Below are positions 7,355 to 16,174 of a DNA stretch of 64,000 bases, in pieces; positions within the stretch are counted from its first letter, which is position 1, and each line of letters opens with the position of its first letter. The position numbers and the translations under genes were made by a program. The stretch is from Pseudomonas bijieensis. GTDB lineage: Bacteria > Pseudomonadota > Gammaproteobacteria > Pseudomonadales > Pseudomonadaceae. The notes beneath the pieces were generated by a model. The model did no database searches. It was not told where the DNA came from and was given only the letters and a program-made list of their open reading frames with translations. Location of the stretch: assembly GCF_013347965.1 (NCBI RefSeq), contig NZ_CP048810.1, positions 3,038,001 through 3,102,000 of the forward strand, read 5' to 3'.

Positions 7355-7590
7355 AAGGCGGCACCTCAAGAATATCCAACGCCCGATTCGCCAACAATTC
7401 ACTCACCTCAATTACCTGCAAAATCACCAACGCCACACGCCGGCGCGATCCATCCAGATCAAGCGCTAAATTACTAATCATCGCGTTCGCCCAAGCCAAA
7501 TTCTCATGGAGAAAGAATCATTCCCAGGATCAATCCGAAAATGGAGTCGGACTTGTCGGACGTTTCGTTCTTAGGTTTAGGCAGCGGATC
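7355..7590 (-). pseudogene. Decayed DUF6124 gene (third copy)
   Basis: On the minus strand the 3' half still reads 'AMISNLALDLDGSRRRVAL', then '..VIEVSELLANRALDI', nearly identical to the two intact DUF6124 copies. The middle has lost about 20 bases and the reading frame breaks around 7505-7530; upstream fragments still resemble 'ETSDKSDSI'. No start codon or conserved leader is left. It lies upstream of and divergent from the pore-forming bacteriocin gene, in the same relative position as the intact copies to theirs. Confidence 0.7.
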
Positions 7591-7871
7591 AAACACAAGG
7601 AAATCTTCGCTAACATATGCCATGCCGAACAGGCCCACCGCCATCACATATTCAACCTAAGAATAGAATCACTTTCTACCATGATGCGAGGTAACAAATT
7701 ATCACACCATAATTAATATAAAGCAGCCTCTCGGGCGGCATAATCAAATGGATGCTTTAATTCCCGTTTCGACGAATACCTTTATACTCAATTATCTACT
7801 TACCCCCCCTTCAAGCCGCACCAGCTTGAACATTGAACCGACAGTGAGTCAACTCAATTAAAGGACTAAAC
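7591..7871. other. Upstream region of pore-forming bacteriocin
   Basis: AT-rich, without a convincing gene. AAAGGAC about 6 bases before the ATG at 7872 is the ribosome binding site. I could not identify a LexA box or P-box. The structured leader of the E3-type modules is absent here. Confidence 0.35.
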
Positions 7872-9119
7872 ATGACATCAATAGATCTTCCAGCTATACA
7901 TATAACAGCATATGAATGGGACCCGATTGTAAGCCCCTTTGGCTCTGGAGCTGGATTTGGGTCTAGCACATTTGACCGTGAAGGCCCAACAAAAGACGGT
8001 ATATTTGGCAGAGGCGCTCAAGGAGCACTCTATAATTGGGCACTTGCAAACTATGACACCATAACTAAAGCAATACAACAAAGCTACTCAGAAAAACATA
8101 AAAACCTACCAAAAACATTGGAATCCGAACTAAAATCCGCTCGAACCAACAACAACTTCATCGTTCTACCTAAAAATGAGTCCATCATTCGAGAGATAGC
8201 ATTACGCGAAGCACTCATTAAGCACAAAGCGACCGAACTAGCCCAACAGACCAATGTGGCCAATACTTTTTACGGATCTTCCCCAATCAACAAAACACCG
8301 ATTGACCTTGCAAGTCGATATCGCGCCCGACAACTGCTCAATACTGTTAAAGCGGCTTGGTCAGACTCGTACACCGCTGCCTTTAATGCAAAATTACTGT
8401 CTGAAGGAATTTCTCTCCTAACTGGACAATCTACTGTGCTCAATAGAGAGTTGAAAGCTGTTGAGGCTCGTATTGCTGCGGCCAAAGCTGCTGCAAAAGC
8501 CGCGGCCGACAAAGCTGCGGCAGTCGCGAAAGCCGCTGCTGACAAAGCTAAGGCAGACAAGCAAATCGAAGCAGACAACATCAAGGATGATATTCTTTTC
8601 GTCACTAACTTTTATAAAGAAGTAGCGGAAAAATTTGGCGAGAAGGCCTCGGCCCTAGCTAAAGAGTTAGCTGAAAGCGCTAAAAGCAATAAAATCAAAA
8701 CCGCTGACGAAGCAATACACACATTCAACAAACACAAAGATTCAATACACAAAAAATTCGGAAAACAAGATCGAGAGGCTATCGCCAGGGCGATAGATTC
8801 TTTAGACAAAGAGACGCTAGCGAAGAACCTTTCCCGTTTCAGCAAAGGACTGGGTGGGGTTTCGAAAGGCGTTGACCTTGCAGAATTGCTAGTAGAATTT
8901 GTAAAGGCAACGGACAGTGGCAATTGGAAGCCATTCCTGATCAAGCTGGAAATCATTAGTTTAGGCGCAGCTGCGACCTTCATAGTTGCCGCAATATTTG
9001 GAATCGCTGCCACAACACCCATCGGCATACTTACCTTTGCTGTATTAATGGCGGCAACGAGCGCTTATATTGACGAAAAATTAATAGAGAAAATCAACAA
9101 GGATATTTTAGGCGCATAG
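7872..9119 (+). CDS. Pore-forming colicin-like bacteriocin
   Basis: 415 residues. Residues 1-45 are glycine- and serine-rich (translocation type), 80-185 form a probable receptor-binding part, 195-235 are an Ala/Lys helix, and from about 240 to the end runs a colicin pore-forming domain: 'DILFVTNFYKEVAEKFGEKA', 'SKGLGGVSKGVD', 'GNWKPFLIKLE', then the hydrophobic helical hairpin 'AAIFGIAATTPIGILTFAVL' and 'AYIDEKLIEKIN'. It should depolarise the inner membrane of target cells. The size is like colicin N, shorter than pyocin S5. Base composition is clearly AT-richer than the flanking E3-type modules. The immunity gene faces it, as usual for pore-formers. Confidence 0.9.
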   Translation: MTSIDLPAIHITAYEWDPIVSPFGSGAGFGSSTFDREGPTKDGIFGRGAQGALYNWALANYDTITKAIQQSYSEKHKNLPKTLESELKSARTNNNFIVLPKNESIIREIALREALIKHKATELAQQTNVANTFYGSSPINKTPIDLASRYRARQLLNTVKAAWSDSYTAAFNAKLLSEGISLLTGQSTVLNRELKAVEARIAAAKAAAKAAADKAAAVAKAAADKAKADKQIEADNIKDDILFVTNFYKEVAEKFGEKASALAKELAESAKSNKIKTADEAIHTFNKHKDSIHKKFGKQDREAIARAIDSLDKETLAKNLSRFSKGLGGVSKGVDLAELLVEFVKATDSGNWKPFLIKLEIISLGAAATFIVAAIFGIAATTPIGILTFAVLMAATSAYIDEKLIEKINKDILGA

Positions 9120-9130
9120 ACTTATGGGCG

Positions 9131-9478
9131 TTATTTTCTTAATGACGCCCTCACAGTAAAAAACCGCATAACAAACATGACAGAAAATGGCACAGCCAAA
9201 ATATAACAAAATGCATAATACATAACATAAATGCTATTCTTAGCCGTACCCTCTTTAAAAAAACCGCTATACCAAAACTCCTTTGAAGTGAAATTCAACG
9301 CTATTCCTTCTAGGAATTTTTTCGAAAACGGATAAAGCACTGCGCTTACACCATAGAATACAATTTCCTTGGAGAGTGCGAGATCCCCGGCACTAGGTAG
9401 ACCATACCAAGTGCATGCACAAACACAGAACATAACCACCCCCCAAATGAGATGGGTAAAATAGTATTGCTTATCCAT
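9131..9478 (-). CDS. Colicin E1-type immunity protein (membrane)
   Basis: 115 residues with three hydrophobic segments (about 8-28, 40-60, 85-108). The 'LYPFSKKFLEGIALNFTSKEFW' region lines up with the ColE1 immunity motif 'PYSKYAIEYIAFNFIKKDFF', and the last segment 'FCYILAVPFSVMF' matches its final helix. It should sit in the producer inner membrane and block the matching pore domain. It is convergent with the bacteriocin gene at 7872, 11 bases apart, the normal layout for this class, which lets it be expressed without toxin induction. Confidence 0.88.
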   Translation of the reverse strand: MDKQYYFTHLIWGVVMFCVCACTWYGLPSAGDLALSKEIVFYGVSAVLYPFSKKFLEGIALNFTSKEFWYSGFFKEGTAKNSIYVMYYAFCYILAVPFSVMFVMRFFTVRASLRK

Positions 9479-9574
9479 AAATCCGAAATCCCTCTCCTTG
9501 ATAGTTATACCACTAACGCCATTGCAACTTCTTTGGCTATCATTTAACTTCTGTTAAACATATCTATCAACATA

Positions 9575-9629
9575 AAGGGCTTTGCTGAGCAAAGCCCTTC
9601 CATCTAGGCGGCACGTAGCGCTGCCGCCC
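9575..9629 (-). terminator. Two hairpins after DUF6124 copy 2
   Basis: A hairpin with arms AAGGGCTTTGC and GCAAAGCCCTT (about 9575-9600) is followed on the minus strand by TTTATG, and a second (GGCGGCA / TGCCGCC, 9607-9629) touches the DUF6124 stop. Together they are a likely terminator for the minus-strand DUF6124 gene and an insulator towards the ColE1-type immunity gene. Confidence 0.65.
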
Positions 9630-9988
9630 TACCTCACCTCAACAATATCCAACGCCCGATTCGCCAACAGCTCACTCACCTCAATCACCTGCAAAATCCC
9701 CATCGCAACACGCCTTCGCGATCCATCCAGATCAAACGCCAAATCACTGATCATCGCGTTCGCCGAAGCCAGATTTTCACTCAGGTTCGCAAGCAAACAC
9801 TCAGAATCAACCCCCGGATCAATCCGTAAAATGGAATCGGACTTGTCAGACGTTTCGCCCTTAGGCTTGGGTTTCAGATAAAAATCCAACGCTCGCGTGG
9901 CAGCGTCGTCGATTTTCTTGTTGCGGGCGGACTGGGCGCGGGATGTGGGTTCGTCTGCCGCAGGAGGATTCGGAGTCACTTTTACCAT
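9629..9988 (-). CDS. DUF6124 family protein, copy 2
   Basis: 119 residues from MVKVTPNPP; an in-frame ATG 10 codons upstream exists, but the family start and copy 1 favour 9988. It differs from the 3314-3673 copy at only a handful of residues; the second half is almost unchanged. It is divergent from the second E3-type bacteriocin gene at 10479, with the same structured leader between. Function unknown. Confidence 0.8.
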   Translation of the reverse strand: MVKVTPNPPAADEPTSRAQSARNKKIDDAATRALDFYLKPKPKGETSDKSDSILRIDPGVDSECLLANLSENLASANAMISDLAFDLDGSRRRVAMGILQVIEVSELLANRALDIVEVR

Positions 9989-10208
9989 CGTCTTGCTTCC
10001 TGTAATTGGAGCCATCACCCACTCGCTGCTAAACGATGGGAGGCAGCTGTACGCAGGTTAGCAGACCGGGGAAACAAGAAACCGGCGCGTCCGGGGACGC
10101 CCTGCGCACAGCCACCATCAAGTGCAGGATGGGAATCCCGACTGGATGACGCCTTGCACAACCTGTTTCACCGCGAGCTGCTAAACCCGATCACTGATGA
10201 GCAGTGAC
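9989..10208 (-). ncRNA. Conserved structured leader upstream of DUF6124, copy 2
   Basis: Counterpart of 3674-3895. The paired arms CAGCTGTACGCAGG (10044-10057) and CCTGCGCACAGCC (10101-10113) and the hairpin TCACTGATGAGCAGTGA (10191-10207) are unchanged, while the sequence between them has drifted. Retained pairing with drifting linkers fits selection on RNA or cruciform structure, although two copies are too few to prove covariation. Confidence 0.45.
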
Positions 10209-10478
10209 AGGCCCCAAACTACCGACGCAACTCCAGGCGAACAAGCCGGCGGATTCTGGCGTAGTTGTAGGCAAAGGCGCAAGGCGACGTCGGCTGGCGA
10301 GTTGCGGTTACCCAATGGCTGACAGCCCCGGCTGACGCTTCAGATTGTTCCAGCCCTCAATAGCCAGCCCTACCTGTATTGAGGAAACCGGAGCGACCAC
10401 TTCAAGAAACCTCCTACATCGCGCCCCTCTCTTCCCGCGTTAGCGTCTGTCCTGCCTTTACCGGACGAGACTCACTAC

Positions 10479-11666
10479 GTGGCGACACGCAAAAAGGACA
10501 TTCCCCAGGTTCGAAACCCACCCGGCGGCGACGGGCATTACGTCACCTATCGGGACATGACGACCACCGAACTGGCCGAGCGCGAAGCCCGACAGCAGGC
10601 TTATGAAGCCATGCTTGCCCGGCAGGCGGTCTATGAGCAAGAACGCTGGGCCACGGTGGATAAGAAGCCTTTACCCATCGTGCCCGGAAGCGTGTTTGCC
10701 AAAAGCTGCAAGCTGCCCAACGGCATCATCAATTACAGCAACCCCAACGGCTACGTCCCGGCAGATCTGGTCAAGCAATACGGCGATCTCATGTGGCTCG
10801 GCGGCAGGAGCGTCGACTCATCCGGCACCATCCCCCTCAAGCGGATCGGCGCTGGTACGGTTCCCGCTACCTTAGGCAGGCTCGCGCTGGGCGGTTCGGC
10901 AACTTCCACGGCTGCAGCTGCCGGCGGCACCGTCGGCGCAGCCCTGCTGACAGGCGTCGTCGTCTTGCTCTGGCCCAGCAGCCTGGGTGACAGCGCGCTC
11001 TATAGCGAAGACCAGTTACGCAAACTCAAACAGGCCCGCAGCCGCATGCGCCTGAGCGTCGAGCAACAGGCCGACGGCAGCCTCAAGGGCTACGGCTTCT
11101 ACACCGGCCAGAATCGTGATTGGGAAATGGTCGACGTTGTCCAGTTCACCCCACGAGCCGACCAGTTCATCGCCGACCTGGGGGATGGCATCGAACTGAT
11201 CTGGACGCCAGCTACCAATCCGTCTGACACCCTCGGCATCCCCGCCCTGGAAGCCGCGCCACAGGCCCCGCACATCTGGATCTACCCCCCGACACCGATG
11301 GCCGACAGCATCATCGTCGACCCGATCTATCCGCCGGAGTACAGGGATTTCATTCTGGTGTTTCCGGCGGATTCGGGGGTTCGGCCGGTTTATGTTGTGG
11401 TGAGTACGGCTCATCATGACTACCACCCGAAACCCGATTTTTTACCTGCTTTTCCAGGCGCGAAATGGGCTCCGCCCAAAACCCGTGTGAAAGGTGGAGG
11501 GTTGCGTCCTCGCTGGAAGGATAATGAGAAATTCATATATGAATGGGATTTTCAGCACGGTGCAGTAGAAAAATATAACAAGCGAGGAAAGCACTTGGGC
11601 GAATTCGACCCTATTACCGGGGCCCAAACCAAACCAGCCAATCCAACGAGGTGGGTAGAACCATGA
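10479..11666 (+). CDS. Colicin E3-type 16S rRNase bacteriocin on a short pyocin S scaffold, copy 2
   Basis: 395 residues, GTG start in the same context as the 4166 copy. The scaffold up to 'FPADSGVRPVYVV' is almost identical to copy 1, then the sequences part. The nuclease domain keeps YEWDFQHGAVEKY (Asp, His, Glu) and the terminal Arg in NPTRWVEP, so 16S rRNA cleavage is expected. The toxin end and immunity gene are the variable part, which suggests a different immunity specificity from copy 1. The long receptor-binding domain is again missing. It overlaps its immunity gene by ATGA. Confidence 0.9.
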   Translation: MATRKKDIPQVRNPPGGDGHYVTYRDMTTTELAEREARQQAYEAMLARQAVYEQERWATVDKKPLPIVPGSVFAKSCKLPNGIINYSNPNGYVPADLVKQYGDLMWLGGRSVDSSGTIPLKRIGAGTVPATLGRLALGGSATSTAAAAGGTVGAALLTGVVVLLWPSSLGDSALYSEDQLRKLKQARSRMRLSVEQQADGSLKGYGFYTGQNRDWEMVDVVQFTPRADQFIADLGDGIELIWTPATNPSDTLGIPALEAAPQAPHIWIYPPTPMADSIIVDPIYPPEYRDFILVFPADSGVRPVYVVVSTAHHDYHPKPDFLPAFPGAKWAPPKTRVKGGGLRPRWKDNEKFIYEWDFQHGAVEKYNKRGKHLGEFDPITGAQTKPANPTRWVEP

Positions 11667-11887
11667 AACACAAAATAATGGGCGTAATAGACGGTGACGA
11701 CTTTGCCTCATACGAACAAACTCTATGCATTGACACCCAGGCTCTAGCAAAAATCATGAACTGGACCAAAGAAGAAAGCTATTTGTACGATTACGAATTG
11801 AACACATCTCAAATTGAAGCATTGGAAAATGCGTGCTCAATAGAGCTACCTCGAAACCTGTTGCTTTTTTTAACCAGCAGTAACTAG
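11663..11887 (+). CDS. Immunity protein for E3-type bacteriocin, copy 2
   Basis: 74 residues from MKHKIMGVIDGDD; the start codon overlaps the toxin stop (ATGA) with GAGGTG upstream. It is acidic and shares only a skeleton with the 5356 protein ('M.WT..E...YDYEL...QIEALE'), far less than the toxins share over their scaffold. Cross-protection between the modules is therefore doubtful. Function inferred from position. Confidence 0.72.
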   Translation: MKHKIMGVIDGDDFASYEQTLCIDTQALAKIMNWTKEESYLYDYELNTSQIEALENACSIELPRNLLLFLTSSN

Positions 11888-12564
11888 GTTGGATAGGCCT
11901 CGTTAAACGCCAATGCAAAGTCTTCCGCTTTTGAAAAGAGCAGCATCTCCACGTCACCTATCTCGACATTGAGTTTTCGAGAGACATTCACCAACAGTCC
12001 GATGTAGGTCGAGTAGACATCGGTCGTTGCAATTCGAAGCCAGTGCTGTTGCCGCGCCAGGGTCTTCAAGCGCGGCCAACATGCGTTGAGCTGCGTGTTT
12101 CGACCTGCCAAGTGCGGAAACCACCAGCGTTGTTCATCACCGTGAATCATCTGCAGGACATTCAGGGAAAATGAAACCCGCGCATCGAAGATGGCATGCT
12201 CGTTTGGATTCGAGAATGCCGCCACTTTCGACCATGAGGCAATTCCTTTGTGATTTGGAGGCACTTGCCCCTGTGACACGGTCTGAACATAGCCTTGCAT
12301 CGTTGCAGGTGCATTTCTTTTGACACCTCCCCAGACTCGCACCGCGTAGTCCGCAAGTGCCATCCGTTGTTCGGGCGCCGCCCCCCAATTCCGGGAGGCA
12401 TTTCGCTTCAGTGCGTGTGTCTTTTCATACCAGTTCGAGCCACCAATCTCCCATTCAAACGAGTGGCGGACGAGCGCGGTATTAAACTTCCAAGTGTAGA
12501 TTTGGGGAAGTGACGGCAGGTGCTGTGTGGCGTAAGAAAGCAGCGTATTTTCGAGAGAATGCAT
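11884..12564 (-). CDS. Hypothetical protein
   Basis: 226 residues from MHSLENTLLSYATQHLP. An extension to a GTG at 12723 would add 53 glycine-rich residues and overlap the upstream region of the diguanylate cyclase gene, so I prefer the internal ATG although its ribosome binding site is weak. The segment 'IASWSKVAAFSNPNEHAIFDARVSFSLN' recalls the small 8-oxoguanine glycosylase-fold proteins of accessory islands, but I cannot confirm this. It converges on the second immunity gene, overlapping by 4 bases. Composition is intermediate between island and core. Confidence 0.55.
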   Translation of the reverse strand: MHSLENTLLSYATQHLPSLPQIYTWKFNTALVRHSFEWEIGGSNWYEKTHALKRNASRNWGAAPEQRMALADYAVRVWGGVKRNAPATMQGYVQTVSQGQVPPNHKGIASWSKVAAFSNPNEHAIFDARVSFSLNVLQMIHGDEQRWWFPHLAGRNTQLNACWPRLKTLARQQHWLRIATTDVYSTYIGLLVNVSRKLNVEIGDVEMLLFSKAEDFALAFNEAYPT

Positions 12565-12755
12565 GAACGGGATCACGTGTTGAACGAGGCGGCCATGATA
12601 ATGGACTCCCAGTGCTCCTACACGCCACGCAAAAAATCTTTCCAATCCATCCCCTCCCGCAAAGCCCCCATCCGCTCCAGCAAACGCCCCCACCCATCCC
12701 CTCGATAATGCCCCTTCACTCACCCCTACCGCTGCAACCGAGCACCGTGTACCCC

Positions 12756-13841
12756 ATGAACCTACGCACCTTCATCCGGAGCTATTGCCACAACTCCAGG
12801 CTCGCCACGAATGCCCTGACCCGCCTGCACAAGGCGCTCTCCTCCCTGGCCGGCTACCTGGCCCAGCAAGGCTTCGATTCCAAAACGTGGCCGATCACCC
12901 GTGACGAAGCCACGCTGGACCGTCGCCTCAACACCGTCTGCCCAGAACTGGCCGCCACCGTGTTCAGCCACACCCGCGAAGGCATCATCCTGGTCGACCC
13001 TTTCGGGCGGGTCATCGCCGTGAACGAGGCCTTCACCCGGCTCACCGGTTACGGGCAGGAAGAGTTGAAGGGCCGTGACTTGAACTCCCATCGCATGGTA
13101 CGGCGGCTCGCGGCGTTTTACGGGCCGATGAAGAACGCGCTGGATTTCCACGGGCATTGGTCCGGTGAGATTCAAAGCAGCCACAAGGATGGCCGGGAGA
13201 TGACGTCGCGGATCAGCATCAGTGCGGTGCATGACCGGCACGGCAATGCTCAGCACTACGTGGCGCTGCTCAGCGACATGACGCAGATGAAACAGCGTCT
13301 TCAGCTCCTGGAGCGCGACGCCCGGTATGACGCGCTCACGCAACTGCCCAATCGCTTGCTGCTGGCCGAGCGGATGCGCCAGGCGTTGGGCAAGGCGCGT
13401 ATCCATCAGCAGAAGGTGGCCATCGCGTTTATTGATCTGGATGGGTTCAAGGCGCTGAACGACAGTTATGGGCATGACTGGGGGGATCGGGTGTTGCAGA
13501 TTGTCGCGGCGCGGATCAATGCGACGTTGCGTGAGGGCGATACCTTGGCGCGGCTGGGGGGTGATGAGTTTGTCGCGGGGCTGGTGGGGTTGCAGGCGGT
13601 GGAGGACAGCGAGCCGTTGCTCAAGCGGATGCTGGCGGCGGCGAATGCGCCGATTTTGATTGGTGCGCAGACGGTGGAGATTGCCGCGAGTATCGGGGTG
13701 GCGTTTTATCCTGAGCATGGGCATGAGGTCGATGGGCTGATCAGCAAGGCGGATCAGGCGATGTACCTGTCGAAAAAGGCCGGCGGGAATCGTTTGGCGT
13801 TTTGTCCGACGCGGTTTATTTCCCTCAATAGCGAAGTCTGA
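12756..13841 (+). CDS. PAS-GGDEF diguanylate cyclase
   Basis: 361 residues from the ATG at 12756; earlier in-frame starts (12708, 12612) add only Pro-rich sequence. A PAS domain spans about 75-180 ('VFSHTREGIILVDPFGRVIAVNEAF'). The GGDEF domain (about 195-350) has 'DALTQLPNRLL', an intact LGGDEF active site, and REGD five residues before it, a product-inhibition I-site RxxD. No EAL domain and no membrane segment. It should make cyclic di-GMP in response to a cytosolic signal. The 3' end overlaps the convergent TonB receptor gene by 17 bases. Confidence 0.88.
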   Translation: MNLRTFIRSYCHNSRLATNALTRLHKALSSLAGYLAQQGFDSKTWPITRDEATLDRRLNTVCPELAATVFSHTREGIILVDPFGRVIAVNEAFTRLTGYGQEELKGRDLNSHRMVRRLAAFYGPMKNALDFHGHWSGEIQSSHKDGREMTSRISISAVHDRHGNAQHYVALLSDMTQMKQRLQLLERDARYDALTQLPNRLLLAERMRQALGKARIHQQKVAIAFIDLDGFKALNDSYGHDWGDRVLQIVAARINATLREGDTLARLGGDEFVAGLVGLQAVEDSEPLLKRMLAAANAPILIGAQTVEIAASIGVAFYPEHGHEVDGLISKADQAMYLSKKAGGNRLAFCPTRFISLNSEV

Positions 13842-16173
13842 CGGTGGTACCGACGGTTCGTTCGGCGCCGGTCATGACGCCGTAGTCGCCGGAGCCGAGC
13901 AGTGAATACACGGCGGTGATGTACTGACGGTCGAAGACGTTGCGCACCCAGCCTTCCACTTCCCAGGCACGGTCCTGGCTGCGCAGGCCCAGGCGCAGGT
14001 TGGTGAGACCGTAGCTGGGTTGATAGCTGCCTTCGCCGCCTTCGAGGGTGCCGGAGTAGCCGGTGCGGAAGCTGTAGTCGACGCCGCTGTAGGCTTCCAG
14101 GCCGTAGGGCAGCGGGTGGGTATGGTCGAGGCCGCTGCTGAGGCTCCATTGCGGCGCGTTGTAGAGGCGGTCGCCGCTGAGGTCGCAGGTCCATTGGCCC
14201 GACTCTGGTGGGCACGGTGCGTTGGGAAAGCTACGGTAGCGGGCGTCGCTCCAGGCCAGGCCCAGGCGCCAGGTGAGTTGCGGGTGAAGTTGCCAGGCGG
14301 AGTCGAGTTCGATGCCGCGCAGGCGGACTTTGCCGACGTTGATCAGGTTGTCGCGCAGGGGTGGCGCGAACACAGACGTGGGCGGGCTGTAGGTGAGCGC
14401 CTGGTAGTTGTCGACATCGGTCTGGTAGACGGCGAGGTCGAGCAATGCGCGCTCATCCCAGAAGCGTGTTTTCATGCCCAGCTCCAGGGACGTGGCGCGC
14501 TCCGGTTCGAAGGTGGGCGCGGTGAACGGGCCGACCACGTCGAAGTTGATGCCGCCGGCCTTGTAGCCCCGCGACCAGCTCACGTAGCTCATCACGGCAT
14601 CGCTGAAGCGGTAACTGGCGCTGGCGAGGTTGGAGATATTGTCTTCCTCGATCGAATCCTCACGGTAGTAACCGCCACCGAGGGCGATGTCGCGCAGCAA
14701 TTGCCCACCCGACTGGAACACCGGTGGTAAGCCGGTCAGCGGGGCCAGGTTGCTGACGTCGCGGGAGATCCAGCCGTCCTTGCGCTCCTGGCTGTAGCGC
14801 AGGCCGCCGGTGAGCTCCAGCGGCTCAATCGGACGCCAGGAGAGCTGGCCGAAAATCGCCCGGCTGTCGCCTTTCTGTTCACCGTCATAGCGTTGCCGGG
14901 CGCCGTCGAGCAGCATGGCCGGCACCTGGCTCGGATCGGTGATGTTAATGCCCAGTTTCTTCAGTTGCTCCACTTGATCGCCGACGAACCAGGGCGCGGC
15001 GTCCTTGCCGAATTCGGTGTCGATCCGGCGGTCGAGCTGTTGGCGCAGGTAGTAGAGACCGGCGACATAGTCGATGGACGAGCCGGCCGTGCCGGACAGG
15101 CGCCATTCCTGGCTGAACTGGCGGTGGCCCAGCTCGGTTTCGGATTGGATCACCGACAGCGCGGTGCTGTCGCTATCGCGGGTGGCGCGGTAGTCCCAGT
15201 CGCGGTAGGCGGTGATGCTGGTGAAGCGCATTGCCTCGTCGAGGTCCCAGTTCAATTCCAGTGAGACACCGTTCTGCAGGGTTTGCGGATGACCCGGCGC
15301 GTCGATCCGCGTTTCGCGTTGGTAGGGGTCGGGCTCGGTCAGCGGATAGCCGACGAATTTGGCGCGTTTGCGGGTTTGCTCGCTGTAGTGATTGACCAGC
15401 AGGACGTTGCCGGCTTCGTTTTGCTCGGCATAGTCAGCGATCAGGCGGGCGCTGAAGTCGGCGTTCGGCGTCCACAGCAACTGGCCCCGCAGGCCTTGGC
15501 TGTCGGCGTCGCCGAGGCGGGCACCGTCTTGCAGGTTTTCCACTGCGCCATCGGTGGAACTGTCGAAAATGTTCAGTCGCCCAGCCAGCACATCGTCCTG
15601 CAACGGCCCGGAAATCGTCCCGCGAAACTCACGCAAACCGTGTTCACCGTAGCTGGCTTCGAGGTTGGCTTCGGGCTGGAACGTCGGTTGCCGGGTGACG
15701 ATGTTCAACGCGCCCGCGGTGGTGTTCTTGCCGAACAAGGTGCCTTGCGGCCCGCGCAGGACTTCGATGCGCTCGATGTCCATCAACTCGGTGAAGGCCA
15801 TGCCCTGGCGCGCCTGGTAGACGCCATCGACGTAGGTGCCGACGCTGCCTTCCAGGCCATCGTTGTAAGCGGTCGCGCCGAAGCCGCGCAGGCCGAAGCC
15901 GGCATAACGCGCGTCGTGCCCGGACACCACCAGGCCGGGGACGCGCTGTTGGATGTCTTGCAGCCGATGCAGGCCGGCCTCGTCCAGTTGCTCACCGTAG
16001 AGGACGTTGATCGGGATCGGCACCTGCTGCGGGTCTTCTTCGCGGCGGCGAGCGGTGACGGTGGTTTCGTCGAGTGTGAGAGCAGTGGGCGCCGCTTGTT
16101 CGGCCTGGACCGACGCCCAGGGCAACGTCGAAAGGCTGCCGAGCAAGAGCAGTCGGTAACCCAAACCCGACAT
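13825..16173 (-). CDS. TonB-dependent outer membrane receptor
   Basis: 782 residues. Signal peptide to about residue 25, TonB-box-like 'ETTVTA' after it, plug domain ('VPGLVVSG', 'IERIEVLRGPQGTLFGKNTTAGALNIVT') and a 22-strand-type barrel ending in an aromatic residue (VRLRY). There is no N-terminal STN signalling domain, so it is not a FecA-type transducer. It is the last gene of an operon with a hybrid histidine kinase and an AraC-type response regulator, which probably control its expression. The substrate is unknown (siderophore, sugar or other). Confidence 0.9.
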   Translation of the reverse strand: MSGLGYRLLLLGSLSTLPWASVQAEQAAPTALTLDETTVTARRREEDPQQVPIPINVLYGEQLDEAGLHRLQDIQQRVPGLVVSGHDARYAGFGLRGFGATAYNDGLEGSVGTYVDGVYQARQGMAFTELMDIERIEVLRGPQGTLFGKNTTAGALNIVTRQPTFQPEANLEASYGEHGLREFRGTISGPLQDDVLAGRLNIFDSSTDGAVENLQDGARLGDADSQGLRGQLLWTPNADFSARLIADYAEQNEAGNVLLVNHYSEQTRKRAKFVGYPLTEPDPYQRETRIDAPGHPQTLQNGVSLELNWDLDEAMRFTSITAYRDWDYRATRDSDSTALSVIQSETELGHRQFSQEWRLSGTAGSSIDYVAGLYYLRQQLDRRIDTEFGKDAAPWFVGDQVEQLKKLGINITDPSQVPAMLLDGARQRYDGEQKGDSRAIFGQLSWRPIEPLELTGGLRYSQERKDGWISRDVSNLAPLTGLPPVFQSGGQLLRDIALGGGYYREDSIEEDNISNLASASYRFSDAVMSYVSWSRGYKAGGINFDVVGPFTAPTFEPERATSLELGMKTRFWDERALLDLAVYQTDVDNYQALTYSPPTSVFAPPLRDNLINVGKVRLRGIELDSAWQLHPQLTWRLGLAWSDARYRSFPNAPCPPESGQWTCDLSGDRLYNAPQWSLSSGLDHTHPLPYGLEAYSGVDYSFRTGYSGTLEGGEGSYQPSYGLTNLRLGLRSQDRAWEVEGWVRNVFDRQYITAVYSLLGSGDYGVMTGAERTVGTTVRLRY

Positions 16174-16174
16174 G

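Noticed and set aside
7168..7716. 182-codon plus-strand frame across DUF2442 and the DUF6124 remnant
   Set aside because: It is antisense to both; its repeat with other copies is just the complement of DUF6124.
12762..13724. Minus-strand frame of 320 codons opposite the diguanylate cyclase
   Set aside because: The plus strand carries intact PAS and GGDEF motifs; the opposite frame is low-complexity Arg/Gln/Pro.
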